IMG/VR virus record: IMGVR_UViG_3300004369_000183
Location: 1-21,279 of that record
Reading direction: 5' to 3' (one strand)
DNA: 21,279 nucleotides
Source: a virus
Shown piece by piece: positions 1-4,534 of this stretch; the stretch's first letter is position 1; each line of letters opens with the position of its first letter. The notes beneath the pieces were generated by a model. That model saw only the letters and a list, made by a program, of their open reading frames with translations, did not search any database and was not told the origin of the DNA. A program made the position numbers and the translations under genes.

Positions 1-77
1 TCCAGAGGGCCTACAGGACACGATCGGGTGATTGTGGTGTTTGGATATGGGGGCTTATATGGTAGCCAATAAAGCAC

Positions 78-154
78 CCTATACGCTTCCTATACGCTCT
101 CTATACGCTATAGATACCCTATAGATACTCTATCTATACAGTACCTATACCCTA
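78..154. repeat. Seven tandem 11-bp repeats, probable operator or iteron array
   Basis: Seven units follow one another without gaps at 78, 89, 100, 111, 122, 133 and 144, each exactly 11 bp. The consensus is YCTATACNCTA, with variants TAGATACCCTA and TAGATACTCTA. The core ATAC is present in all seven units. Two looser TTGATAC-type units follow at 160 and 171, again 11 bp apart, and run into the -35 of the promoter at 179. A period close to one helical turn places every unit on the same face of the DNA, as expected for cooperative protein binding. The binding protein is unknown; the RHH protein at 2116 and the HTH protein at 6316 are candidates in this window. Confidence 0.75.
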
Positions 155-178
155 TGCCGTATTGATACCATTTGATAC

Positions 179-206
179 TTGCACATCTAGCAGATTGTAG
201 TAGTAT
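179..206 (+). promoter_or_regulatory. Rightward sigma70-type promoter for the first early genes
   Basis: The -35 is TTGCAC (179-184), followed by a 16-bp spacer and a -10 TAGTAT (201-206). It lies just downstream of the 11-bp repeat array and 35 bases before the first start codon, so a protein bound to the array could touch or block RNA polymerase. The -35 is the same as that of the promoter at 3554. Assigned by eye from hexamer match and spacing. Confidence 0.5.
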
Positions 207-241
207 ATCACCATACCAACACAACAGAGGGCTAGACAATA

Positions 242-397
242 ATGAAACAACACATCAGGCACTTTCAGATAGCAGCACACTACGCAGCATCAGGCGATAA
301 AGTTTCAGCTATTAGATACCTAGAAGGTATGCTCCGCTCCGCTATGTCAAACAGGGCAGCTAAAGAGATTCAGCAAGAGATTGCTAAATACTCATAA
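242..397 (+). CDS. Small unknown early protein (51 aa)
   Basis: ATG at 242 with an AGAGG ribosome-binding site about 11 bases upstream opens a 51-codon frame ending in TAA at 395-397. The protein is basic and mostly helical, starting MKQHIRHFQIAAHY and ending AKEIQQEIAKYS. No membrane segment or known motif is visible. It is the first gene behind the leftmost promoter, where phages often keep host-takeover genes, but no function can be assigned. A strong UUCG hairpin lies 10 bases after its stop. Confidence 0.6.
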   Translation: MKQHIRHFQIAAHYAASGDKVSAIRYLEGMLRSAMSNRAAKEIQQEIAKYS

Positions 398-407
398 ACC
401 AATAACC

Positions 408-423
408 GGGGGCTTCGGCCCCC
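408..423 (+). other. Very stable UUCG-capped hairpin between two early genes
   Basis: GGGGGC (408-413), loop TTCG (414-417) and GCCCCC (418-423) form a perfect 6-bp GC stem with the exceptionally stable C(UUCG)G tetraloop. The following bases are ATTACC, not a T run, so this is unlikely to be a full Rho-independent terminator. It may pause polymerase, protect the 3' end of the upstream message or define an RNA processing point. The next ribosome-binding site starts about 10 bases later. Confidence 0.7.
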
Positions 424-443
424 ATTACCACGAGGATTAAATT

Positions 444-668
444 ATGTATTTAAACAATCAACAAATTTCACGCTTGGCAGAATACGCAGCAAACAATTAC
501 GAGTTTAGCTGTGACTGGAGACCAGTTTATCAATCGGTTAAAGATGAAATATATAGCGAATATGGTTTCAAGCCCCGCTCAAGCCTGGTCAAGCTGGTAA
601 TCAGACACGCTCAAGTGATATGGGAAGGATACAGAATTGCGGCACAGGTTCACAACAATTCACACTGA
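444..668 (+). CDS. Unknown early phage protein (74 aa)
   Basis: ATG at 444 follows a GAGG site in ACGAGGATTAAATT. The 74-residue protein begins MYLNNQQISRLAEYAANNYE and ends with AAQVHNNSH. It is aromatic-rich, with FSCDWRPVY around residue 21, and its second half (residues 46-66) looks like an amphipathic helix. No known domain, signal peptide or membrane segment is visible. It sits between two sets of RNA hairpins in the early operon. I do not recognise the family. Confidence 0.65.
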   Translation: MYLNNQQISRLAEYAANNYEFSCDWRPVYQSVKDEIYSEYGFKPRSSLVKLVIRHAQVIWEGYRIAAQVHNNSH

Positions 669-673
669 AGAGA

Positions 674-710
674 GCCAGCTGGTAACTGGCCGAAACTCCC
701 GACAGGGAGT
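674..710 (+). other. Two adjacent RNA hairpins between early genes
   Basis: GCCAG (674-678) pairs with CTGGC (686-690) around a 7-base loop. Four bases later ACTCCC (695-700) pairs with GGGAGT (705-710) around a GACA loop. Neither is followed by a T run, so they are not classic terminators. They occupy most of the 69-base gap before the gene at 738. A role in message processing or stability is an inference. Confidence 0.55.
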
Positions 711-737
711 CTGTGATAACCAAACGAGGGTTAAAAA

Positions 738-1055
738 ATGAGCGAGTTTGTAATTAATGACTACCTGCTACACCAAGAGGCAAGAAGCATCGTGGACGAA
801 ATCTTGTCGCAAGCCGATGAAGGCCAGGATATTGAAGAAATGATCTGGCAAGCTGTGGACGGCCACGAATGGGTGATCTACACCTATAAAGCCCTGAAAC
901 TCTGTGCTGAGTGCAACATAGACGAAGGCGAGGCGATGCTTGAGTATACCGGGCAGACCTTTACCAGCCTTTCAGACCACGCAACTACGGTCGCACATTG
1001 GACTCTATGCGCGGCATGTCGCGATTACTTGAACGAATTGGAGGCGGCAGCATGA
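738..1055 (+). CDS. Unknown acidic phage protein (105 aa), conserved-type early gene
   Basis: ATG at 738 has a GAGGG site in ACGAGGGTTAAAAA. The protein is acidic, starting MSEFVINDYLLHQEARSIVD, with the central motif AVDGHEWVIYTYKAL (about residues 39-53) and cysteines in KLCAEC and LCAAC. The overall pattern, an NDYLLHxxAR opening and a DGHEWVIY core, resembles small hypothetical proteins common in phages of Gram-negative bacteria, none with a known function that I can name. Its TGA overlaps the next start as ATGA, so the two genes are probably translationally coupled. Confidence 0.75.
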   Translation: MSEFVINDYLLHQEARSIVDEILSQADEGQDIEEMIWQAVDGHEWVIYTYKALKLCAECNIDEGEAMLEYTGQTFTSLSDHATTVAHWTLCAACRDYLNELEAAA

Positions 1056-1246
1056 AAACAAACGCACTAGCAGAGACGATATACGCGGCGATTACCTGCG
1101 CCCTTGTGATTCTCTTTACTCTCATGGTGATTGATGGATGGAGCAGTGACATATGCCAGCAGCGAGAAGCCTGGGAAGCTACAGGCCACGACTATGTGGG
1201 GATTCCACCGGGTGCCGATAATTGCGCCACAAATGGATCAGAATAG
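1052..1246 (+). CDS. Small single-span membrane protein (64 aa)
   Basis: The start is placed at ATG 1052, which overlaps the upstream stop as ATGA and has GGAGG at about 1040. A start at 998 would lie deep in the previous gene. The protein has one hydrophobic segment at about residues 9-27 (TIYAAITCALVILFTLMVI), then a polar tail with cysteines in SDICQQ and DNCAT. The charge pattern does not clearly fix its orientation. It may be an early inner-membrane protein with the tail in the periplasm. No holin or exclusion family is recognised. Confidence 0.6.
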   Translation: MKTNALAETIYAAITCALVILFTLMVIDGWSSDICQQREAWEATGHDYVGIPPGADNCATNGSE

Positions 1247-1319
1247 CCCAGAATCGGGATATATGCGCCGGATATGTGGCAGTAAGTAGATAATGACACA
1301 AGAGAATTAGAGGGTAATT

Positions 1320-1550
1320 ATGATAATTCACAGGCAAGTAAAAGAATGTGATTTTACCGGGGCAAAATACCCCGATCATGTTGACGGGATAGCCTATATT
1401 GCGCAGGGAAACACTGGCAGGTGGTGCGAAGTGTTATGGGGTGGCCCGGAAGAAAAGGCCCGTATTGAATCCGATGGGGAGGAAATACTAACAGAAGAGC
1501 AAGCAAGGAAAATAATAATAGAATCGGGCAATGGATGGCCTGATTTTTAA
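1320..1550 (+). CDS. Unknown early protein (76 aa)
   Basis: ATG at 1320 has AGAGGG ten bases upstream. The protein starts MIIHRQVKECDFTGAKYPD and contains the segment RWCEVLWGGPEEKARIES near residue 34. Its C-terminal half is acidic and helical with TEEQARKIIIESG and ends NGWPDF. The N-terminal part could form a small beta domain. No catalytic motif or membrane segment is visible and the family is not recognised. It is the last gene before the 565-base structured control region. Confidence 0.65.
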   Translation: MIIHRQVKECDFTGAKYPDHVDGIAYIAQGNTGRWCEVLWGGPEEKARIESDGEEILTEEQARKIIIESGNGWPDF

Positions 1551-1575
1551 GAAAAGAAGTTGATAAAAAAAGCGT

Positions 1576-1592
1576 TACAAGTGCTACAAGTG
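1576..1592. repeat. Direct repeat TACAAGTG, possible protein-binding site
   Basis: TACAAGTG occurs at 1576-1583 and again at 1585-1592, so the period is 9 bp, followed by TGACACC. It lies just downstream of the gene ending at 1550 and upstream of the leftward terminator. An operator role is only an inference from the repeat and the location. Confidence 0.35.
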
Positions 1593-1625
1593 TGACACCA
1601 GGACAGGATTATAAAAATTTGTCCG

Positions 1626-1650
1626 AAAAAAAGCCCCGGATGTGGGGCTT
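1626..1650 (-). terminator. Leftward Rho-independent terminator
   Basis: Read on the - strand, AAGCCCC (1650-1644), a 6-base loop (1643-1638) and GGGGCTT (1637-1631) form a perfect 7-bp stem followed directly by Ts down to 1626, giving an unbroken run of seven T. On the + strand the hairpin is followed by ATAGTTG, so it should end leftward transcription only. Its orientation shows that something is transcribed leftward from between 1650 and about 2115, which matches the promoter at 1785-1756. Confidence 0.8.
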
Positions 1651-1654
1651 ATAG

Positions 1655-1683
1655 TTGATAACGAGGGGGAGAGTGTATATTAT
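1655..1683 (+). promoter_or_regulatory. Rightward sigma70-type promoter facing the small RNA
   Basis: -35 TTGATA (1655-1660), a 17-bp purine-rich spacer and -10 TATTAT (1678-1683) each match the consensus at five of six positions with ideal spacing. Transcription would start near 1690 and run through the inverted repeat at 1686-1749, the two 36-bp repeats and the multi-hairpin leader into the gene at 2116. This is the best promoter I see for the replication operon. It faces the leftward promoter at 1785-1756. Confidence 0.55.
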
Positions 1684-1755
1684 AACGAATCGGCTGGGTT
1701 GACGACCCATAAGCAGCCGGGAAACTAGGAACCAGCTCCGACCGATTCGGGGCGA

Positions 1756-1785
1756 ATTGTACCAAGCCTTCCCAGACTGTTTCAA
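1756..1785 (-). promoter_or_regulatory. Leftward promoter with extended -10 for the small RNA
   Basis: On the - strand, -35 TTGAAA (1785-1780), an 18-bp spacer and -10 TACAAT (1761-1756) are preceded by TGG, which gives an extended -10 element. Transcription would start at about 1749, exactly where the 8-bp closing stem of the candidate small RNA begins. Confidence 0.6.
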
Positions 1786-1820
1786 GTCAAATCCCACCCC
1801 AATATATGGTGTTTTTTAGT

Positions 1821-1907
1821 AGTGACCTACTCAACTGCTAGTCGAAAGACGTTAAATCGGTGTTAATTGGCAGTGACCTACTCAACTGTCAGTCCCAGGA
1901 CGTTAAA
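1821..1907. repeat. Two 36-bp direct repeats, 51 bp apart
   Basis: Copies at 1821-1856 and 1872-1907 share the first 17 bases (AGTGACCTACTCAACTG) and end alike in GACGTTAAA. Five of 36 positions differ. Three of the differences fall in the four bases between GTC and GAC, which read GAAA in copy 1 and CCAG in copy 2, so the 3-bp GTC/GAC stem is kept while its loop changes. The pair lies between the leftward promoter and the multi-hairpin leader. Binding sites for a regulator, or repeated RNA elements in the leader, are both possible. Confidence 0.7.
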
Positions 1908-1927
1908 CAAAAAATCCAAGCTCTGAC

Positions 1928-2085
1928 CCGCCCTGTCAACTTGGCCCATGAGACCCCGCAAGGGGAGCGATTCACTACAGGAAGTAGTGCCACGTTATGT
2001 GGGGGGGAACACTTAGTACCTGCACAGTAGTGCACTGCCACCGGCAGACATGAGTACCGGATAAGCTCATGGGGGAAAAGGGCGG
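1928..2085 (+). promoter_or_regulatory. Multi-hairpin leader upstream of the RHH gene, possible RNA switch
   Basis: Six local hairpins stand almost back to back: CCCC-GCAA-GGGG (1954-1965, GNRA loop), CACTAC/GTAGTG (1973-1989), CCAC/GTGG (1990-2002), TGCAC/GTGCA (2021-2034), CTGCC/GGCAG (2035-2047) and CATGAG/CTCATG (2049-2071). CCGCCC (1928-1933) can close the whole region with GGGCGG (2080-2085). CCCATGAG (1945-1952) can pair over 8 bp with CTCATGGG (2066-2073), which competes with the last local hairpin. The region ends 30 bases before the ATG at 2116 and holds no convincing gene. It could be a leader RNA controlling translation, a separate RNA or an origin structure. No known riboswitch is recognised. 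Confidence 0.55.
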
Positions 2086-2115
2086 AGTTGTGTCTGAAAT
2101 TTAACAGGGGGAAGT

Positions 2116-2712
2116 ATGCCAAAACGAGTAACCAGCTACAGTCCGAGGTCCAAGTTTGCTCCAGATGGTTATAGAAGGATAAGCGCCAACCTGAAATTCG
2201 GCATTTATTGCAAGCTAAAGATGCTCACAGTAGCTACACGCAAGCCAGCCGGGGTAATCCTGGAAGAGTTAATCGCCGACTACGGTGACCAAATTAAACC
2301 GCTAGACAATGTCATATCAATAGAGGATGAAACAATGAGGACACTTGATAATTTTGTTGATGTTAGTAATGCACGAAGAAAAGCAGTACCAAAGACCAGC
2401 GACCCGAACACTATGGCGCTGAACAGGAACCTGAAATCAGCAAGCCTGAATATCACGCTGGGCGCAGACGTACTCTCAGCCGCCGGACTACGCGAGGGGG
2501 ATAATGTCTCACTACTATTAAACGGGCGGGAAGCTGCGATTGTCCGGGGTGGTAACCGGAAATTGAAGCGTTGCTACTCACAACTGAAGGTGGATTTTCC
2601 CAAAGTCCTACTGGTAGACCAGAGTACGCGGTTCCAGCCTACCATTGAAGGCGGGGTGATCTACTTTGATGTGCCTGAATCGGTTGAAATCAACCAGGAA
2701 TTAGTCCCATGA
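2116..2712 (+). CDS. Two-domain DNA-binding regulator: RHH-like N-terminus, AbrB-like C-terminus (198 aa)
   Basis: ATG at 2116 follows a GGGGGAAG site. Residues 21-56 have the ribbon-helix-helix (CopG/Arc type) pattern: a strand RISANLK, a helix GIYCKLKMLTVA, a turn around RKPAG and a second helix VILEELIADY. Residues 110-144 (SLNITLGADVLSAAGLREGD onward) have the spacing of a SpoVT/AbrB swapped-hairpin domain, with the usual GLxxGDxV core. The two are joined by a polar linker. This architecture would be a dimeric DNA binder, plausibly the repressor or copy-control protein of the operon it heads. It follows the structured leader and overlaps the next gene by 4 bases. Both domain calls are pattern matches by eye; the RHH call is the stronger one. 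Confidence 0.65.
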   Translation: MPKRVTSYSPRSKFAPDGYRRISANLKFGIYCKLKMLTVATRKPAGVILEELIADYGDQIKPLDNVISIEDETMRTLDNFVDVSNARRKAVPKTSDPNTMALNRNLKSASLNITLGADVLSAAGLREGDNVSLLLNGREAAIVRGGNRKLKRCYSQLKVDFPKVLLVDQSTRFQPTIEGGVIYFDVPESVEINQELVP

Positions 2713-2939
2713 GTTATCAAATTTTCGCCTCCCTAAATAAGCTAGACCCCAACTTGCGGGCGATTGTTGAAATGCGGCATGGATTGGTTGATTACCAGAT
2801 ACGAACCTATAAAGAGATCGCGGAGGCTATGGGTTATCCACTGGGCCGGGCAAGGAATGACTACGGCAAAGCAATGTTTAGATTAAAGAAACTCAATAGG
2901 GGGTTGAATGAAGCGAAAACAGTACAGCCTAGTGTTTGA
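2709..2939 (+). CDS. Stand-alone sigma-70 region-4-like protein (76 aa)
   Basis: ATG at 2709 overlaps the upstream stop (ATGA). Residues 9-62 follow sigma region 4 closely: LDPNLRAIVEMRHGLVD matches the 'L...r.vl.lRyGL' helix, RTYKEIAEAMGYP the first HTH helix and turn, and GRARNDYGKAMFRLKKL the recognition helix with the closing 'A..rLk.L'. There is no region 2, so it cannot act as a complete sigma factor. It could bind the RNA polymerase flap or DNA near -35, as an activator, antiterminator or anti-host factor; this is inference. It lies where lambdoid phages place small transcription regulators, just ahead of the replication gene. A plain HTH regulator is the alternative. Confidence 0.65.
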   Translation: MSYQIFASLNKLDPNLRAIVEMRHGLVDYQIRTYKEIAEAMGYPLGRARNDYGKAMFRLKKLNRGLNEAKTVQPSV

Positions 2940-3345
2940 AATGTTCTGGAAGTCCCTGGACAGTTACTTCCCCAAGGGCTCCAAGGTGGAAGCATACCGG
3001 GAGTTTCAGAAACTTGAATGTAATCAAGACGATGCAGTCTGGATTGCCGGGAGGTATAACGATGCCGTTAGACTTAAACGTGCAGTAATAGAGGGCGGGG
3101 GGTGGTCAGCACCCCTCAAACACGTTTGCAGATACCTAAAAAACGAGGATTTTGATCTTGAAATCAGTGAACCAATTACTCCAAAGCACACAAAGGACAG
3201 CGAACGAAGAAGACAATACGCCGAATTTTTCCAATCAACAGAGGCAGACATGGGCGAAAGTCTGGGCGATGCTGGAGGCCAGCCGCTTAGTACAGGAACC
3301 TGTAACATCGTCTACTTCCCTGTATTGGATGAGCCAGGTGATTAA
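2908..3345 (+). CDS. Replication protein (helicase-loader-like), N-terminal part in frame 1
   Basis: ATG at 2908 with AGGGGG upstream opens inside the preceding gene (32-base overlap). The start, MKRKQYSLVFEMFWKSLDSY with PKGSKVEAYREFQKL, is the 'FexFWxxYPxKxxKxxAxxxfxkL' domain common in phage replication proteins. GGWSAPLKHVCRYLKNEDF at about residues 65-83 fits its usual end. After about 3230 the reading becomes atypical (DMGESLGDAGGQPLSTG) and stops at 3345. The next frame over the same bases reads far more naturally. I therefore take residues 1-106 as the real N-terminal part of a longer protein that continues in the frame ending at 3553. Confidence 0.6.
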   Translation: MKRKQYSLVFEMFWKSLDSYFPKGSKVEAYREFQKLECNQDDAVWIAGRYNDAVRLKRAVIEGGGWSAPLKHVCRYLKNEDFDLEISEPITPKHTKDSERRRQYAEFFQSTEADMGESLGDAGGQPLSTGTCNIVYFPVLDEPGD

Positions 3346-3553
3346 CCATCCCCCTGAGAGGCTATTAGGGGCCGCTAGGGAGCTTACAAACAAACATAAG
3401 GGCTACCTTACCCTTGGGCATTTAACGGCCTGTATAGACGAGCAGAGAGGCTCTAAATCGCATCAGCCGTACCTTGCCCTGCCCAAAAAGGGATTGCCGG
3501 GGGATGAGTTGAAATCAAGAATTAAAAAAATGCGGGAAGAGTTGAATATATAG
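3152..3553 (+). CDS. Replication protein (lambda-P-like helicase loader), C-terminal part in +1 frame
   Basis: This frame is open from about 3140 to TAG at 3553. Its only start-like codon near the left end is TTG at 3152, with GAGGA just upstream. From about 3228 it reads QRQTWAKVWAMLEASRLV, then YWMSQVINHPPERLLGAARE and YLTLGHLTACIDEQ. This is the 'W...L....pe.l..a........P.l..l...c' pattern of lambda P-type helicase loaders. Dropping one T from the TTTTT at 3226-3230 joins it smoothly to the upstream frame as a 214-aa protein. Either a natural +1 frameshift, a mutation or a sequencing error explains the break; a separately started second protein is less likely. Confidence 0.55.
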   Translation: MILKSVNQLLQSTQRTANEEDNTPNFSNQQRQTWAKVWAMLEASRLVQEPVTSSTSLYWMSQVINHPPERLLGAARELTNKHKGYLTLGHLTACIDEQRGSKSHQPYLALPKKGLPGDELKSRIKKMREELNI

Positions 3554-3581
3554 TTGCACAATACCTTGAATGTAGTATAGT
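3554..3581 (+). promoter_or_regulatory. Internal rightward promoter for the recombination genes
   Basis: -35 TTGCAC (3554-3559), 16-bp spacer and -10 TATAGT (3576-3581) lie just after the stop at 3553. The -35 is identical to that of the promoter at 179. Transcription would start near 3588, leaving a leader of about 20 bases with AGGAGG-type ribosome binding before ATG 3608. The leader contains ATAACCAAACG, which also occurs at 716-726 before the gene at 738. Confidence 0.5.
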
Positions 3582-3607
3582 GCGACCATAACCAAACGGG
3601 AGGAGTT

Positions 3608-3865
3608 ATGCGAAATACCAAATTAGTTAACGATTTTCTTTTTGACGAGTATCAAGAGGTTGAGGCAGATCGGATAGAGGACGGGTGTAAGTTAAACACA
3701 CTTCAAATGGCCCTTGACGACCCCACAGATACCTTGATTCACCTATTGGCTAACCGCCAGGATGCTGAAGCAGGCAGAATTATCAGGGAAATGCTGGCTG
3801 AATATATTGATTATGAGTTGTGGAGGAAGGACGTTCATTCAATTCCGGGGAGGAAACTAGCATGA
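3608..3865 (+). CDS. Unknown acidic early protein (85 aa)
   Basis: ATG at 3608 is preceded by a strong GGGAGGAG site. The protein is acidic and mostly helical, starting MRNTKLVNDFLFDEYQEVEA, with LIHLLANRQDAEAGRIIREM near residue 43 and EYIDYELWRKD at about 66. No nuclease, membrane or DNA-binding motif is visible. It is the first gene behind the internal promoter and its TGA overlaps the next ATG by ATGA. The position before the recombination genes suggests a link to DNA metabolism, but the sequence gives no function. Confidence 0.65.
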   Translation: MRNTKLVNDFLFDEYQEVEADRIEDGCKLNTLQMALDDPTDTLIHLLANRQDAEAGRIIREMLAEYIDYELWRKDVHSIPGRKLA

Positions 3866-4050
3866 ACATGATGCAGCAGATTGATGATTTTCTAAACGGT
3901 CAGGCCGATTGCCACAGGGGACTGCCTCATAAATCAGGCCAGAGTAAAGACTATGACCGAGGATATGCGGCTCAATATGAACTAGAGCAGATGAATAACG
4001 AGAGGACACGTAATGAACCTTCAAGACCTAAGCAAACCGCTAGAAATTAA
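3862..4050 (+). CDS. Small RMF-like unknown protein (62 aa)
   Basis: The start is placed at ATG 3862 because it overlaps the upstream stop (ATGA) and has GGGGAGG about ten bases before it. The core reads FLNGQADCHRGLPHKSGQSK, then YDRGYAAQYELEQ. A G..DC..G.P pattern followed by Y..GY is common in short phage proteins that loosely resemble ribosome modulation factor. The resemblance is weaker than for the gene at 7322. The last 38 bases overlap the start of the Sak gene in another frame. Function unknown. Confidence 0.65.
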   Translation: MNMMQQIDDFLNGQADCHRGLPHKSGQSKDYDRGYAAQYELEQMNNERTRNEPSRPKQTARN

Positions 4051-4534
4051 CCAGATAGACTTCAGAGTCCAGTCAGTAAACAGGGGTGGTCATGCGATCA
4101 TCCTTGCTTACAAGGACGCTAGGGTTGATATGCAGCGTTTAGATGAAGTCTGCGGCCCCCTTAATTGGAAGCGCGAACACGTTAGAGATAACCATAACTG
4201 CATTGTAAGTATATGGGATGAATCCAAGGGACTGTGGGTATCTAAAGAGGACACGGGAACCGAATCCAATACGGAACGCGAGAAGGGGTTGGCTTCCGAT
4301 TCCTTCAAACGCGCCTGTTTTAACTGGGGGATTGGTCGGGAGTTATACGACTACCCCTTAATTCAGGTGAAACTCAAGGATGACGAGTGGCAATCAAAGG
4401 ATGGTAGACCCTCGGCTACCTGGAAGCTAAAACCGAATCAGTGGATATGGCACTCAGTGTTTAATGATGGAGTCATTACTTATCTAGGAGCTAAGGATGA
4501 ATCCGGCATGAGGTTTAGCTGGGGGACATTATGA
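4013..4534 (+). CDS. Rad52/Sak-family single-strand annealing protein (173 aa)
   Basis: The protein matches the Rad52/22 (Sak) family of phage recombinases, which form rings on single-stranded DNA and anneal complementary strands. Visible hallmarks are YKDARVDMQRLDEVCGPLNW (residues 33-52), a CIVSIWDESKGLWVSKEDTG strand pair (63-82), then ESNTEREKGLASDSFKRACF and NWGIGRELYDYP (about 84-115). The length is typical for phage Sak proteins. ATG 4013 is chosen for the fit of the family N-terminus. The stop overlaps the next start (ATGA), so it is translated together with the exonuclease, the usual two-part phage recombination system. Confidence 0.9.
   Translation: MNLQDLSKPLEINQIDFRVQSVNRGGHAIILAYKDARVDMQRLDEVCGPLNWKREHVRDNHNCIVSIWDESKGLWVSKEDTGTESNTEREKGLASDSFKRACFNWGIGRELYDYPLIQVKLKDDEWQSKDGRPSATWKLKPNQWIWHSVFNDGVITYLGAKDESGMRFSWGTL

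Larger units (their letters stand above)
1626..1749 (-). ncRNA. Candidate leftward structured small RNA (~125 nt)
   Basis: The interval is bounded by a leftward promoter (start near 1749) and a leftward terminator (end near 1626). Read 5' to 3' on the - strand, the first 8 nt CGAATCGG (1749-1742) pair perfectly with CCGATTCG (1693-1686). Inside are AGCTGG (1737-1732) with CCGGCT (1720-1715), allowing one G-U pair, and TGGGT (1709-1705) with ACCCA (1699-1695). The result is a closing stem with two arms, a short single-stranded stretch and the terminator hairpin. No ribosome-binding site and start pair is convincing within it. Its first 60 nt would be complementary to the start of the rightward transcript from 1690. 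An antisense or trans-acting regulatory RNA is inferred. No known RNA family is recognised. Confidence 0.6.

Noticed and set aside
1-72. Possible end of a rightward gene (frame 1 open to TAA at 70-72)
   Set aside because: Only 23 codons are visible, with no recognisable motif; open by chance is as likely.
1609-1797. A 62-codon leftward frame over the small RNA
   Set aside because: It begins upstream of the predicted transcript start, runs through the terminator stem, and the peptide has no protein-like features.
1821-1907. A two-repeat CRISPR-like array (36-bp repeats)
   Set aside because: Repeat length is in the CRISPR range, but the spacer is only 15 bp, there are just two copies with 5 mismatches, and no cas genes lie nearby.
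1934-1939. A leftward -35 (TTGACA on the - strand) inside the hairpin leader
   Set aside because: No acceptable -10 lies 16-18 bases further on; the best hexamers match only half of the consensus.
1928-2085. A tRNA or tmRNA in the hairpin cluster
   Set aside because: No T-arm consensus (GTTCGA), no acceptor stem with CCA, and the stems do not form a cloverleaf.
1889-2122. A 77-codon leftward frame across the hairpin region
   Set aside because: It starts inside the 2116 gene, has no good ribosome-binding site, and its composition (many C, H, P, S) follows from the inverted repeats, not from protein selection.
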